DNA of 64,000 bases from an uncultured Clostridia bacterium (GTDB lineage Bacteria > Bacillota > Clostridia > Christensenellales > Borkfalkiaceae), in assembly GCA_947053655.1 (NCBI GenBank), contig CAMRTO010000001.1:62001-126000 (forward strand). Reading direction: 5' to 3'. The notes under the pieces are model-generated. The model did no database searches. It was not told the DNA's origin and saw nothing but the letters and a program-made list of their open reading frames with translations. The translations under genes were made by a program, and so were the position numbers. Shown in pieces: positions 9,840-18,885 of this stretch (the stretch's first letter is position 1; each line of letters opens with the position of its first letter).

Positions 9840-11309
9840 ATGATATTTGAAAATCGTTGTAACGTATGCGGACATTGCCCTTGCACTTGCATACGGAAAA
9901 TATATAACGTAATCCATTACGATACGGCCATCGGCCCTACAGGTCCCACCGGTCCGACAGGCCCCCGCGGAGTCACAGGCCCTACCGGCCCTACGGGTGC
10001 AACCGGCGTTACAGGCGCGACTGGTATAACCGGCCCTACAGGTCCCACGGGTATTAACGGCGTTACAGGTCCTACCGGTCCTACGGGTGCAACAGGTGCC
10101 GACGGCATTTCCGGTCCAATAGGTCCTACGGGAGCCACGGGCGCTGACGGTGCAACCGGTCCTACAGGAGCTACAGGTGCCACGGGTGCAGATGGTGCAA
10201 CAGGTCCTACCGGTCCCACTGGCGCAACAGGTGCCGACGGCATTTCCGGTCCCATAGGCCCTACAGGCGCAACAGGCGCTGACGGTACAACCGGTCCTAC
10301 AGGAGCTACAGGTGCCACGGGTGCAGATGGTGCAACAGGTCCTACCGGTCCCACTGGCGCAACAGGTGCCGACGGCATTTCCGGTCCCATAGGCCCTACG
10401 GGAGCCACGGGCGCTGACGGTGCAACCGGTCCTATCGGTCCCACGGGTGCAACAGGTGCTGACGGTGCAACCGGCCCTACCGGTGCCACGGGTGCAGATG
10501 GTGCTATCGGTCCTACGGGCGCAACCGGTGCCACGGGTGCCGACGGTGCAACCGGACCTACCGGTCCCACGGGTGCCACGGGTGCAGACGGCGTTACAGG
10601 TCCTACTGGTCCTACGGGCGCAACTGGCGCAGACGGCGCTATCGGCCCTACGGGCGCAACCGGTGCCGACGGTGTTTCCGGTCCAATAGGTCCTACGGGA
10701 GCAACAGGCGCTGACGGTGCAACCGGTCCTATCGGTCCCACGGGTGCAACAGGTGCTGACGGTGCAACCGGCCCTACCGGTGCCACGGGTGCAGATGGTG
10801 CTATCGGTCCTACGGGCGCAACCGGTGCCACGGGTGCCGACGGTGCAACCGGACCTACCGGTCCCACGGGTGCAGATGGTACCGCAAATTTAAACGCATA
10901 CGGCGGCTTATACAACAACACTCCGCAGACAATAAATCTTACTTTAGGCGGAACTACGCAATTACCCCTTCCTTCAAACATGCCCTCACAAAATGTGACG
11001 TATACTCCCGCAAACAGTATTACGGCTCCAGTCGCGGGCGTTTACGAAATTAACTACTTCACCAATATTTCAGCCGCTCTCGGCACAACGGTAACAATGT
11101 CCGTACGCAGAAACGGCACAGCCATTCCCGACGCTACAATTTCACGCGCATTGTCGGTTGGGGTAGGGTCTATTTATAACGGTAGTATTATAATCGACCT
11201 TAACGCAGGCGATGTTATAGACATGGCTCTTTCGGCATTGCTCGCCGTAGGCGTTACTCTCGGCAGCGGAGTTAACACAACTTTGACAATAAAACAAATT
11301 AACACGTAA
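9840..11309 (+). CDS. Collagen-like Gly-X-Thr repeat surface protein, BclA-like
   Basis: I start this gene at the ATG at 9840 after gggaggaaaatta rather than at the earlier in-frame ATG, giving 489 residues. A short cysteine-rich head ([11 protein letters not shown]) precedes about 320 residues of G-x-x triplets dominated by GPTGPTG, GATGADG and GPIG units. A C-terminal domain of about 140 residues follows (TITAP-like beta segments, SMRRNG-like motif), resembling the C1q/TNF-like cap of BclA glycoproteins. Such proteins form trimeric filaments on spore or cell surfaces; threonines are usual glycosylation sites. The large antisense ORF (9917-10981) is a repeat artefact. A spore-surface role is an inference. 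Confidence 0.85.
   Translation: MIFENRCNVCGHCPCTCIRKIYNVIHYDTAIGPTGPTGPTGPRGVTGPTGPTGATGVTGATGITGPTGPTGINGVTGPTGPTGATGADGISGPIGPTGATGADGATGPTGATGATGADGATGPTGPTGATGADGISGPIGPTGATGADGTTGPTGATGATGADGATGPTGPTGATGADGISGPIGPTGATGADGATGPIGPTGATGADGATGPTGATGADGAIGPTGATGATGADGATGPTGPTGATGADGVTGPTGPTGATGADGAIGPTGATGADGVSGPIGPTGATGADGATGPIGPTGATGADGATGPTGATGADGAIGPTGATGATGADGATGPTGPTGADGTANLNAYGGLYNNTPQTINLTLGGTTQLPLPSNMPSQNVTYTPANSITAPVAGVYEINYFTNISAALGTTVTMSVRRNGTAIPDATISRALSVGVGSIYNGSIIIDLNAGDVIDMALSALLAVGVTLGSGVNTTLTIKQINT
9930..10880 (+). repeat. Collagen triplet repeat tract with nested larger duplications
   Basis: The tract is built of 9-bp Gly-X-Thr codons grouped into larger repeated modules. 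One block reading [18 protein letters not shown], then [16 protein letters not shown], occurs twice almost identically (around 10,415-10,560 and 10,705-10,860). This points to recombinational expansion. Confidence 0.85.
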
Positions 11310-11455
11310 ATTAATTTTATATTCTAAAAGCCGGCGGAAATATCCGTCGGCTGATTTTTTTGCAAATTATTTTAAATTTTAATCAAAAAAACAAATTTGC
11401 CCATGTTTTAATTGCTTTTTACAAAAAGAAATGTTAAAATATAGCCGTTATTCAC

Positions 11456-11546
11456 GCAGAGATGGCTGAGCGGTTTAAGGCGCACGATTGGAAATCGTGT
11501 GACGGCTAATACCCGTCCGGAGGTTCAAATCCTCTTCTCTGCGCCA
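11456..11546 (+). tRNA. tRNA-Ser (GGA), class II with CCA encoded
   Basis: The acceptor stem gcagaga/tctctgc, an anticodon loop ttggaaa giving GGA, a long variable arm and gttcaaatc in the T-loop define a class II serine tRNA. The terminal cca is genomically encoded. Confidence 0.95.
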
Positions 11547-11592
11547 ATAAGGACGTAAATTGATATGTTCAATTTACGTCCTTATTTTTTTA
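11546..11592 (+). terminator. Terminator of tRNA-Ser
   Basis: An 18-bp perfect stem (AATAAGGACGTAAATTGA and its complement) with a 5-nt loop is followed by a long T-run immediately after the tRNA. Confidence 0.9.
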
Positions 11593-11610
11593 TAAGCATT
11601 TATTAAGTTT

Positions 11611-12480
11611 TTACCGTGACGATATACAGGCTGCAATCCACTCGGCATATTTGCGCGCTATATTTACCCCGCACACTCTCTCCGCCTCGGCAAAGAAGGC
11701 GTTTGAATTTACTTCGCAAACATATCTGTTGCCCTGCGCGTCTGTCAATATATCGATTCCGCAATAATCAAGCTGTAAAATATAGGCAACTTTTTCGCAT
11801 AAAGCAATAAGCTTACTGTCGGGAGAATAAACCTCTCCGTGGCCGCCAAGTTCCACGTTAGAGCGGAAATCTTCGGCGTTTTTACGCTTCATCGAGCAGA
11901 CAAATTTTCCGCCTATTACTATTACGCGTATATCCTCCCCTCCGTTACCGATAAATTTCTGATAAAAATGCGAAGCTGTTATATTTGATTTTTCAAAACC
12001 GTACAGTTCGTCATGATTTTTTATCAGAAATACTCCCGCACCGCAAGACCCGAAGCATTTCTTAGCCACAAGCGGAAAGCTCAGCTTTTCGGCCGCATTA
12101 TCCAAAAACGAACGGTTTACTTCCGCGTCTTCATAATAGCACAGCGGCGCGTAGATACTGTCCGGCATTGGAATACCGCAGTCGGCAAGCTCCACATGCG
12201 TAAGCAATTTATCGTCGCATTTTTTTATTGATGCCGCACTGTTGAAAAGTCTTAATCCGCTTTTTTCAAGCATGCGGGCAACCGAAATGTCTTTATCCAA
12301 AAAAACACAGCAACCGTAATCCGTTTTTTTTGTTTCGCCGTTAGATAAAAACGAAAGATTGAAATTTTTACGTATATCGCAATAAAATCCGAGAAGTTTA
12401 AGCTCGTCCGCAAGCCTTTCCGCCTGCATTATCTGGGATTTGTTCCTTATATATGCATTTACAACAATCAAACACTTCAT
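11611..12480 (-). CDS. RimK-like ATP-grasp ligase
   Basis: The 289-residue protein has the ATP-grasp layout. An N-terminal pre-ATP domain is followed by the lysine/glycine-loop segment KKCFGSCGAGVF, the RVIVIGG strand, and a C-terminal metal/ATP segment CGIDIL...YVCEVNSNAFF. RimK-family enzymes add amino acids such as glutamate to a carboxylate on a peptide, protein or cofactor. The substrate here is unknown. It follows tRNA-Ser convergently and is separated from hom by about 40 bases. Confidence 0.82.
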   Translation of the reverse strand: MKCLIVVNAYIRNKSQIMQAERLADELKLLGFYCDIRKNFNLSFLSNGETKKTDYGCCVFLDKDISVARMLEKSGLRLFNSAASIKKCDDKLLTHVELADCGIPMPDSIYAPLCYYEDAEVNRSFLDNAAEKLSFPLVAKKCFGSCGAGVFLIKNHDELYGFEKSNITASHFYQKFIGNGGEDIRVIVIGGKFVCSMKRKNAEDFRSNVELGGHGEVYSPDSKLIALCEKVAYILQLDYCGIDILTDAQGNRYVCEVNSNAFFAEAERVCGVNIARKYAEWIAACISSR

Positions 12481-12518
12481 AATTAAAGTACGGCAGAGCG
12501 AAGCCCCGCCGTAAAATT

Positions 12519-13799
12519 TTAAACCACCCTTATGACGGAAACGACTTTTGCGAAACCGCCGTTTTTATTTATTTCCTGTACCGCTTTATCGGTATTTTTC
12601 TCATGCGTGCAGTGGGTTATAAGAATGAGACTGACGCCCGAACCTTCATTTTGCTTTTCCTGTATAACACGCGCAACGCTTATGCCGTGCTTACTTAAAA
12701 CGGAGGTCACTTTTGACAGAACGCCCGCCTTGTCGTCCACGTCAAGCCGCAAATAATATGCGCTTTCGTAATTGGTCAAAAATTTCGTGGCGGGGTCGGC
12801 GTCGGCCGTATTATTAAAAGTAGAATAATTGAAATTATCATGTGTGGCGCAGTATATAATATCCCCGACAATCGCACTTCCCGTAGGCAGAGCGCCTGCG
12901 CCCCTTCCGTAAAGCATTATATCCCCCACGCTGTCGCCGGTTACATAAACGGCGTTAAAGCTGTCGTTCACAGCCGCCAAAGGGTGCGACGAATTTACAA
13001 ACGCAGGGTGTACCCTTACTTCTATTCCGCTGTCGGAATTTTTCCCGACAGCAAGCAATTTCATGACGTAACCCAGCTTCTTACCGTATTCGATATCGCA
13101 CGGGTCGATAGCCGTTATACCCTCTCTGTAAACTTTCGAAAAAGGAATTTTGGTATGAAAAGCAAGACTGGAAAGAATAGAAAGTTTATACGCCGCGTCA
13201 AACCCCTCAACGTCCGCCGTGGGGTCCGCTTCGGCATACCCCAACGACTGCGCTTCTTCAAGAACTTTTTCGTACGAAGCGCCGCAATCCGACATTTTTG
13301 TCAGAATGTAGTTGGTCGTACCGTTAATAATTCCTATCATGGAAGTTATTTTATTGCCTTGCAGATTGTCCAGCAAAGTTCTGATAACCGGTACGCCGCC
13401 GACGCAGCTCGCCTCGAAAAACAAGCCGCAATTGTTCTTTTTGGCGGCCTTTTCAAGCTCGTGACTGTATTTACAGAAAAGCTCTTTATTTGACGTTACA
13501 ACCGATTTCCCTGCGTTAAGCGCGGCAAGCACGAACGATTTAGCCGGTTCTACTCCGCCCATAACCTCAACGACGATATCGACTTCGGAATTGGAACAAA
13601 TTTCCGCTATATTTGAAGCTATATTTTCTGCGGCAACCCCCAAAGACAATGCGCGCTCTCTGTTTCTTTCAAGCACGTTTTCAACCTTAAAATCTATGCC
13701 GTGGACCTGCTTATAAAAATCTCTGTGCTCCGTCAGAATTTTATACGTTCCGCTACCGACAACGCCTAAACCGAGTATCGCTATACCGACCTTTTTCAT
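12519..13799 (-). CDS. hom: Homoserine dehydrogenase
   Basis: The 426-residue enzyme reduces aspartate semialdehyde to homoserine for threonine and methionine synthesis. The N-terminal NAD(P) motif GLGVVGSGTYKIL, the catalytic-domain motif GIINGTTNYILTKM and the SLGYAEADPTADVEG segment are diagnostic. A C-terminal ACT domain (LRLDVDDKAGVLSKV) suggests allosteric feedback, probably by threonine. It lies four bases after coaX in the same leftward operon. Confidence 0.95.
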   Translation of the reverse strand: MKKVGIAILGLGVVGSGTYKILTEHRDFYKQVHGIDFKVENVLERNRERALSLGVAAENIASNIAEICSNSEVDIVVEVMGGVEPAKSFVLAALNAGKSVVTSNKELFCKYSHELEKAAKKNNCGLFFEASCVGGVPVIRTLLDNLQGNKITSMIGIINGTTNYILTKMSDCGASYEKVLEEAQSLGYAEADPTADVEGFDAAYKLSILSSLAFHTKIPFSKVYREGITAIDPCDIEYGKKLGYVMKLLAVGKNSDSGIEVRVHPAFVNSSHPLAAVNDSFNAVYVTGDSVGDIMLYGRGAGALPTGSAIVGDIIYCATHDNFNYSTFNNTADADPATKFLTNYESAYYLRLDVDDKAGVLSKVTSVLSKHGISVARVIQEKQNEGSGVSLILITHCTHEKNTDKAVQEINKNGGFAKVVSVIRVV

Positions 13800-13802
13800 T
13801 AC

Positions 13803-14579
13803 TTATTTCTCCGCATTATTTAAATCGTATAAATATTTTAATCCTTCCAGCGTAAGAAGCTTATCCACAACGTCTATACAACTTACTTCTTTTGCAATTA
13901 CTTCGGAAAAGCCGCCCGTAGCCACTGTTTTTGCATTGTCGCATTTCATTTCGCGCTTGATTTTTTTGACAATGTACTCAACAAGTCCGGCAAAACCGAA
14001 AACTATACCCGACTGCATGTTTGTGACGGTGTTTTTGCCTATAACCGACTGCGGGCGCTCTATTTCCACCCTCGGCAGCTTAGCCGTACCGTTTACAAGA
14101 CTGTCAAGCGAGCCTTTAATCCCGGGAGCTATTACACCGCCGATAAATTCACCCTTCGCATCTATAACGTTGAAAGTCGTAGCTGTGCCGAAATCGATTA
14201 TTATCAAAGGAAAACCGTATTTTTTAACTGCCGACACGTTATTGACGACTCTGTCGGCGCCGACCTCCTTGGCGTTATCGACGCGCAAATTCATGCCCGT
14301 TTTTAATCCGGGGGCAAGCATCAAGGGCACGATATCGAGATAAGTGCGGCAAGTTCTTTCAAGCGTATAATCCATCTGTGGAACAACCGACGAAATAATT
14401 CCGCCGGTAACCGCGTCAGCCGTTACTCCGTGATTGTTTAAAATACTTATAAGCTGACCGCCGTACTCGTCGGAGGTCTTTTTGGGCTCGGTTGCTACGC
14501 GGAAGCTCAATACAAGTTTATCGCCGTCGAATACGGCATATTTAATGTTTGTATTGCCGACGTCCATGCAAATTATCAT
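13803..14579 (-). CDS. coaX: Type III pantothenate kinase
   Basis: The 258-residue protein begins MIICMDVGNTNIKYAVF, the phosphate-binding loop of CoaX. It contains GADRVVNN and IIDFGTATTF, the conserved active-site motifs. It phosphorylates pantothenate, the first step of coenzyme A synthesis. The gene directly follows an ECF transporter S-component, which links that transporter to pantothenate uptake by context. Confidence 0.93.
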   Translation of the reverse strand: MIICMDVGNTNIKYAVFDGDKLVLSFRVATEPKKTSDEYGGQLISILNNHGVTADAVTGGIISSVVPQMDYTLERTCRTYLDIVPLMLAPGLKTGMNLRVDNAKEVGADRVVNNVSAVKKYGFPLIIIDFGTATTFNVIDAKGEFIGGVIAPGIKGSLDSLVNGTAKLPRVEIERPQSVIGKNTVTNMQSGIVFGFAGLVEYIVKKIKREMKCDNAKTVATGGFSEVIAKEVSCIDVVDKLLTLEGLKYLYDLNNAEK

Positions 14580-14581
14580 AT

Positions 14582-15265
14582 TTACGATTCCTCTTTTTCC
14601 TTAACGCTGTTTTCGCCTTCGGGATGCTTATTATACTTCCTGACGATACGTTTTTCCACAACCGTATTTACGATATAAAGCGCCGGAGCGCATACCATAT
14701 TTATCGCAAGCTCTATAAAGAAATTTACCGTTACAAGTCCTACAATTATAATATACATGATATTGCGACCCGCAAAATCCGGCATATAAGAATTTACAAA
14801 AGCATTCAAACTGCCGCTCATACAGAGGGCGCCCAAAACAAACAGCGATGTATTTATCAGCGGAACCGCGGCGGCGGCTACAAAAACCGCAACATACTTG
14901 TTTTTCTTTTTTATGACGTTATTGAGCACGCCCGCTATAAATCCCGCCGCCATGCCTTTAAGCAAAACGGTTACCACAGTGAAAAACGGACTGTCGTTCA
15001 GAACGTACGATGTAAAAAAGTTAGCGCCGGTTACGCCGGTCATAAGCACCACGAAACCGAAAACAAACCCCAAAATCAAGCCCGCCCAGGGTCCGAGCAT
15101 TATCGCCCCCAACGTCAGAGGAACGAGAACGAAGCTTAAATTAAGTCCGCCCGCCCCGACAGGGATTGTACTTCCCCACAGTTGAAGTACGATGACAAGA
15201 GCCGTCAAAACCGCAAGATAAGCTATGTTTCTTGCGGAAAAGAAATTATTCTTTTTCCTTTCCAT
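14582..15265 (-). CDS. ECF transporter S-component, likely for pantothenate or a related vitamin
   Basis: The 227-residue membrane protein has about six hydrophobic helices (LAVLTALVIVLQLWG; the glycine-rich GLILGFVFGFVVL) and a charged C-terminal tail. This matches substrate-binding S-components of ECF vitamin importers. It lies two bases upstream of coaX. Pantothenate is the favoured substrate from context; no energy-coupling subunits are in this window. Confidence 0.75.
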   Translation of the reverse strand: MERKKNNFFSARNIAYLAVLTALVIVLQLWGSTIPVGAGGLNLSFVLVPLTLGAIMLGPWAGLILGFVFGFVVLMTGVTGANFFTSYVLNDSPFFTVVTVLLKGMAAGFIAGVLNNVIKKKNKYVAVFVAAAAVPLINTSLFVLGALCMSGSLNAFVNSYMPDFAGRNIMYIIIVGLVTVNFFIELAINMVCAPALYIVNTVVEKRIVRKYNKHPEGENSVKEKEES

Positions 15266-15529
15266 AGGAAACCTCCGTCGGATCCCTTTACGGGTATCCG
15301 CAAAAAAATTATTATACTTATTATACGGTCGGATTGAATATATCCGCCGAAAGTATTCATGTCTTAAAAATTATTATAGCATCCGCTTAAAATTTATGCA
15401 AGCGAATAATATAAAAGTAACATTTTTAGCGGAATTTTAATATTATTTAATATACGTTATAATACGGAAACTGCAAGGGCACAAAAAATTTACATACCGC
15501 CCTGCAGCTAATTTTACAGGAGGAAATAT

Positions 15530-15754
15530 ATGAACATTTTTTCGCAGTGCGGCGGCACAAACAGCTGCCTTTGGATACTCATCCTTTTACTTCTTGCAGC
15601 AAGTTGCAGCGGTGACGGTCTTGCCAACGTACTCAGCGGAAGCTGTACTCCCATACTTATCGCTTTAATTTACAGCATGTGGAGAAACGGTACGCTGTCC
15701 AATCTGTTATGCGGCAACGGCGGAAGCTGCGGTTGCGGTTGCGGTTGTAACTAA
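15530..15754 (+). CDS. Small cysteine-rich hydrophobic protein ending in a CGCGCGC tail
   Basis: The 74-residue protein is preceded by an ideal ribosome binding site (aggaggaaatat) and followed by a strong terminator, so it is a real single-gene unit. It has one hydrophobic stretch (LWILILLLLAAS), a second (PILIALIYSMW) and a C-terminal GSCGCGCGC run. I do not recognise a named family. Cysteine/glycine tails of this kind occur in small spore-coat or metal-binding proteins of Clostridia, which is a weak inference. Confidence 0.72.
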   Translation: MNIFSQCGGTNSCLWILILLLLAASCSGDGLANVLSGSCTPILIALIYSMWRNGTLSNLLCGNGGSCGCGCGCN

Positions 15755-15769
15755 ACACCTAAAAACAGA

Positions 15770-15796
15770 GGGGTTGCCTGAGGCAACCCCTTTTAC
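15770..15796. terminator. Rho-independent terminator
   Basis: The stem GGGGTTGCC/GGCAACCCC with a 3-nt loop followed by TTTT lies between convergent genes. Confidence 0.88.
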
Positions 15797-15800
15797 TTTT

Positions 15801-16124
15801 TCAATTGCAGAACCAGCCGCATATTAAACAAATAACAAATAAAATCAAAGCTAAGATATATAAAATTATAGAAACGAAGCTTCTACCCTTTCTCACAGAT
15901 ACAATCAACCACACAGGCATAGCAGAAACCAACGGAACGGCTAAAAATTCCGATATCATTACCATGCCCACATTCGTCCAGTCACTGCCGAGCAATGCCT
16001 TTTCCGAAAAGAAAACGATAAGCAAGACAATTTCGGCTAAAATCAATATACTGCTTATTACAGCGACTGTTAAATTCAAAGCCCTGTCTATTTTGCTTTT
16101 TTCCGGCGATGAGTTTTCAATCAT
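15801..16124 (-). CDS. Three-helix membrane protein of unknown function
   Basis: The 107-residue protein has three hydrophobic stretches (about residues 18-40, 52-75 and 84-105). Its start overlaps the stop of the Nudix gene by four bases, so it is translationally coupled to it. No family is recognised. Confidence 0.65.
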   Translation of the reverse strand: MIENSSPEKSKIDRALNLTVAVISSILILAEIVLLIVFFSEKALLGSDWTNVGMVMISEFLAVPLVSAMPVWLIVSVRKGRSFVSIILYILALILFVICLICGWFCN

Positions 16125-16654
16125 AAACTGTTTTTCACGCTTAAAAATTTATAAATTGCGGCGACAGTCTTGGCGTCGCAAATTTCGTTACTCTCTATCA
16201 TTACCTCCACTTCGTCAAGCGGCACAAATTCGCAGTTCAAAAACTCGCCGTCGTCCAACCTCTGTCCGACGAACGAAAATTTTTCCGCGTAAAAAACATT
16301 GATTACTTCGTCGGTATATCCGGGCGACGGATAAAGCTTTAAAAACGGTTTTAAATCCGCCCTGTAACCCGTTTCCTCCTCCAACTCTCTCGCAGCGGCA
16401 ACCGAAGGTTTTTCACAGGCGTTAAGTTTGCCTGCGGGGATTTCGTATACGGCTTTACCGTAAAGATAGCGGAATTGCTTTACAAGCAAAACTTTATTTT
16501 CGTTTACAAGCAATACCGCGGCACCGCCGCTGTGGCGCACGCACTCGCGCACGGACTTATTTCCGTCGGGAAGCTCAACGTCGTCAACCTGCAACTTTAA
16601 AATTTTACCGTCAAAAACCGTACGCGAATTTAATTTTTTTTCAAACAGCTTCAT
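16121..16654 (-). CDS. Nudix hydrolase, ADP-ribose pyrophosphatase type
   Basis: The 177-residue protein carries a full Nudix box, G-x5-E-x7-REL-x-EE-x-G, read as GKLNACEKPSVAAARELEEE followed by TGY. The preceding EIPAG context is typical of ADP-ribose pyrophosphatases (NudF), which cleave ADP-ribose to AMP and ribose 5-phosphate. It overlaps both neighbours by four bases in a three-gene operon. Confidence 0.9.
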   Translation of the reverse strand: MKLFEKKLNSRTVFDGKILKLQVDDVELPDGNKSVRECVRHSGGAAVLLVNENKVLLVKQFRYLYGKAVYEIPAGKLNACEKPSVAAARELEEETGYRADLKPFLKLYPSPGYTDEVINVFYAEKFSFVGQRLDDGEFLNCEFVPLDEVEVMIESNEICDAKTVAAIYKFLSVKNSL

Positions 16655-17409
16655 AATGTATCTTCATATTCGGAAAGAGCCTGAATCAGAGGTGCTATTC
16701 CGTCGCTTACGCATCGGTTGTACAATGCGCAATAGTTGTAGCCGCAAACCAAAGCGTCTATAAGCTTTTCGTTCCCGCTTCTCACGGCGCTCAATAATTC
16801 CGATAACATTCTGTATGCGCCTTCCTTATCTTCTTTGGGCATACTGCTTCTGCTGATAAACTGCTTTTCGCCCTCGATCGCCAAAGAAATATCGGTAATC
16901 AAACGCGCCCTCTCGGAATTAACCCCGTAAATTTCCATAACAGGTTGAACGCCTTCTTCGTCCTCGTCTAAGCCCAACTGATTTTTGAACGCCTGACGAA
17001 TCACTTCCTCGAAGCTGTCTATTATTTTATTACAGAACGCGCGGTAACTTGAAATATAACTTCCGTCTTCCGAAAAATAAATTTGCAAAAAGTCGTTGAA
17101 ATTCAAAGTATCGCGGTCGAATTCCACAAGAAGGCAGAAAATAAACGCAAGCCGCTGTCCGACGGTTTTCGGGAGAACCACGTAATTCTTCCCTGAAAAT
17201 CCGTCGCCCGATCTGACCAAACACTTTGATTTTGCAGAAAGGTAATCGTAGTCCTTGGTTACGGTGTCGAACAGTCTGTAAAGCTCGGGACTGTTGACAA
17301 TACATTTTAATAGGTCTTTAATTTTTGTGGTAGCCATTATAAATTTACATTTTTTCAGCTCCTCACATTTTTCCAAAAATGTAAAAACCTGCTCTTGGGT
17401 ACTTAACAT
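16651..17409 (-). CDS. Conserved hypothetical helical protein upstream of Nudix hydrolase
   Basis: The 252-residue, mostly helical, soluble protein heads the Nudix operon. No motif is recognised. Acidic segments (LDEDEEGVQP) and a regular helical pattern are visible but do not suggest a role. Confidence 0.65.
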   Translation of the reverse strand: MLSTQEQVFTFLEKCEELKKCKFIMATTKIKDLLKCIVNSPELYRLFDTVTKDYDYLSAKSKCLVRSGDGFSGKNYVVLPKTVGQRLAFIFCLLVEFDRDTLNFNDFLQIYFSEDGSYISSYRAFCNKIIDSFEEVIRQAFKNQLGLDEDEEGVQPVMEIYGVNSERARLITDISLAIEGEKQFISRSSMPKEDKEGAYRMLSELLSAVRSGNEKLIDALVCGYNYCALYNRCVSDGIAPLIQALSEYEDTL

Positions 17410-17546
17410 AATTTCACCTGTAAAAAGTTATCATTTAGATTATAACACAGATAAATTCAAAATTAAATTATTTTTCGGGTAAATATCTTGATTTTAAACG
17501 AAATATTAGGTATAATGATTAAAACTTTTGCATTTTTTAGTAATTT

Positions 17547-18071
17547 ATGTTGAACACAGGCGAAACCTCTACCAACAAATTAATAATTCTTTTCGTTTTC
17601 GACAAAATGGAAAGCTCTCTGTCGGAAAGAACCATATTGGATATGTGTTCTTTGTCCAACTCTTGGATGGGCTACATGGACTGTGTCAACGTAATTCATA
17701 AACTTATCGACGATAATTTTATCTGCATTGTCAGCGAAGACGAAGATACGTTGTATACTATTACGCCGGACGGCAGAGAAACGCTTGCGAATTTCTACAT
17801 AAACATACCAAAAAGCGTCAGGGAAGAAATTTCCCAATTCGTCAAAAAAAACAGCGCAAGATACCGCAACCGTCAGGAATGTAGGTCGGACTACTACCAG
17901 AATATGGACGGAACTTATACGGTTGCGTTAAAAATTCTTGCACCCGTACAGCCTCTGCTGGAATTGAAATTTGTCGTTCCCGATAAAAAGACAGCCAAAA
18001 CCATCTACAAAAAATGGGAAGAAAAAGCTGCCGACCTTTACTCGGTTATATACGAAAATCTATGCGATTAG
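17547..18071 (+). CDS. DUF4364 family protein
   Basis: The 174-residue protein matches the DUF4364 pattern of Clostridia: a short N-terminal winged-helix-like part (ILDMCSLSNSWMGYMDCVNV, YTITPDGRETL) followed by an alpha/beta tail. A DNA-binding regulatory role is likely from the winged-helix portion but unproven. It precedes the TSCPD gene by about 10 bases, which suggests co-transcription. Confidence 0.75.
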   Translation: MLNTGETSTNKLIILFVFDKMESSLSERTILDMCSLSNSWMGYMDCVNVIHKLIDDNFICIVSEDEDTLYTITPDGRETLANFYINIPKSVREEISQFVKKNSARYRNRQECRSDYYQNMDGTYTVALKILAPVQPLLELKFVVPDKKTAKTIYKKWEEKAADLYSVIYENLCD

Positions 18072-18081
18072 GAGAAAAAAT

Positions 18082-18354
18082 ATGTTTACTTACTACACTT
18101 CCGGCACCTGTTCCAGAACCATCATTTTTGAGGTCGACGGTGAAAATAAACTTCACGGAGTAAAATTTATAGGCGGATGCAGCGGAAATTTGCAGGGTAT
18201 CAGCAAGCTTGTCGAAGGTAAAAGCCTTGACGAGGTGGAAACGCTTCTGGCTGGAATAAAATGCCGTAACAATACGTCTTGTCCGGACCAGTTAAGCAAA
18301 GCCATAGGGGCTTATAAAAAATCTTTATTGGAGCCTGTTGGGAAAAAACAATAA
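18082..18354 (+). CDS. TSCPD-domain protein (TIGR03905 type)
   Basis: The start at 18082 follows aggagaaaaaat and gives 90 residues; the longer ORF start overlaps the upstream gene and lacks a ribosome site. The motif NTSCPDQLSKAI defines the TSCPD domain, also found at the C-terminus of vitamin B12-dependent ribonucleotide reductases. GGCSGNLQGI is the other conserved segment. The function of the free-standing form is unknown; metal binding via the cysteines is likely. Confidence 0.85.
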   Translation: MFTYYTSGTCSRTIIFEVDGENKLHGVKFIGGCSGNLQGISKLVEGKSLDEVETLLAGIKCRNNTSCPDQLSKAIGAYKKSLLEPVGKKQ

Positions 18355-18361
18355 AGCTTTA

Positions 18362-18394
18362 AAAGAGCGGTCGCAAGACCGCTCTTTTTTTTCG
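18362..18394 (+). terminator. Rho-independent terminator
   Basis: The stem AAAGAGCGGTC/GACCGCTCTTT around gcaa is followed by a T-run just after the TSCPD gene. Confidence 0.9.
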
Positions 18395-18438
18395 ATAATG
18401 AAATAATATTATTAATTATGCGTAACACAGTACTTAAA

Positions 18439-18861
18439 TTAAGATATATTTTGTAATAAATTATACAGATCCGTCATGTTTTTATTAACCAAATCCAAAT
18501 AAAAACACCTGCCTTCATAACCCGCTTCTCTCATGTATCTCACCAGATTGAACCCGCTGAAATTTTTTTCCACCTGAACAAGAAGCTTTTCAAACGGCAT
18601 GCCGCAACATTCGTACACTTTACCGAAATCGAATTCCACCCATAAATTCTTTTTCATTGCTTCCGTCGTCATACCGTTAAGACTGACACCGAAAGCAGGC
18701 ACTTGATGCGACCCCTCTATCATAGCGTTCCAGCACCGCATAATTTCCTTATACTGTCTGTCGCCTGCGCCATAGGTCACGCTTTTCCCGTCGTTATAAA
18801 CGTTTATGCTTTCTGCGTAGCCGAAAACCTGATGTACATCTTCCATAATAACAGTTACCAT
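18439..18861 (-). CDS. Conserved hypothetical protein
   Basis: The 140-residue soluble protein has no motif I recognise. It opens directly upstream of nfnB's 3' end in the same direction. The segment GMPFEKLLVQVEKNFSGFNL may be amphipathic helix. Confidence 0.55.
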   Translation of the reverse strand: MVTVIMEDVHQVFGYAESINVYNDGKSVTYGAGDRQYKEIMRCWNAMIEGSHQVPAFGVSLNGMTTEAMKKNLWVEFDFGKVYECCGMPFEKLLVQVEKNFSGFNLVRYMREAGYEGRCFYLDLVNKNMTDLYNLLQNIS

Positions 18862-18885
18862 ACCTTAAGTTTTTGCTATATTTTA

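Noticed and set aside
9930-10880. Regular short repeats resembling a CRISPR array
   Set aside because: The period is coding (9 bp Gly-X-Thr) with no unique spacers and no cas genes nearby.
9917-10981. 354-residue antisense ORF rich in GPV/APVAP repeats
   Set aside because: It is the reverse-strand shadow of the collagen triplet repeat; no ribosome site, and the sense gene has a strong start and a folded C-terminal domain.
15266-15450. Riboswitch upstream of the ECF S-component/coaX/hom operon
   Set aside because: A short hairpin is seen near the ribosome site but none of the conserved TPP, FMN, cobalamin or lysine motifs is recognisable.
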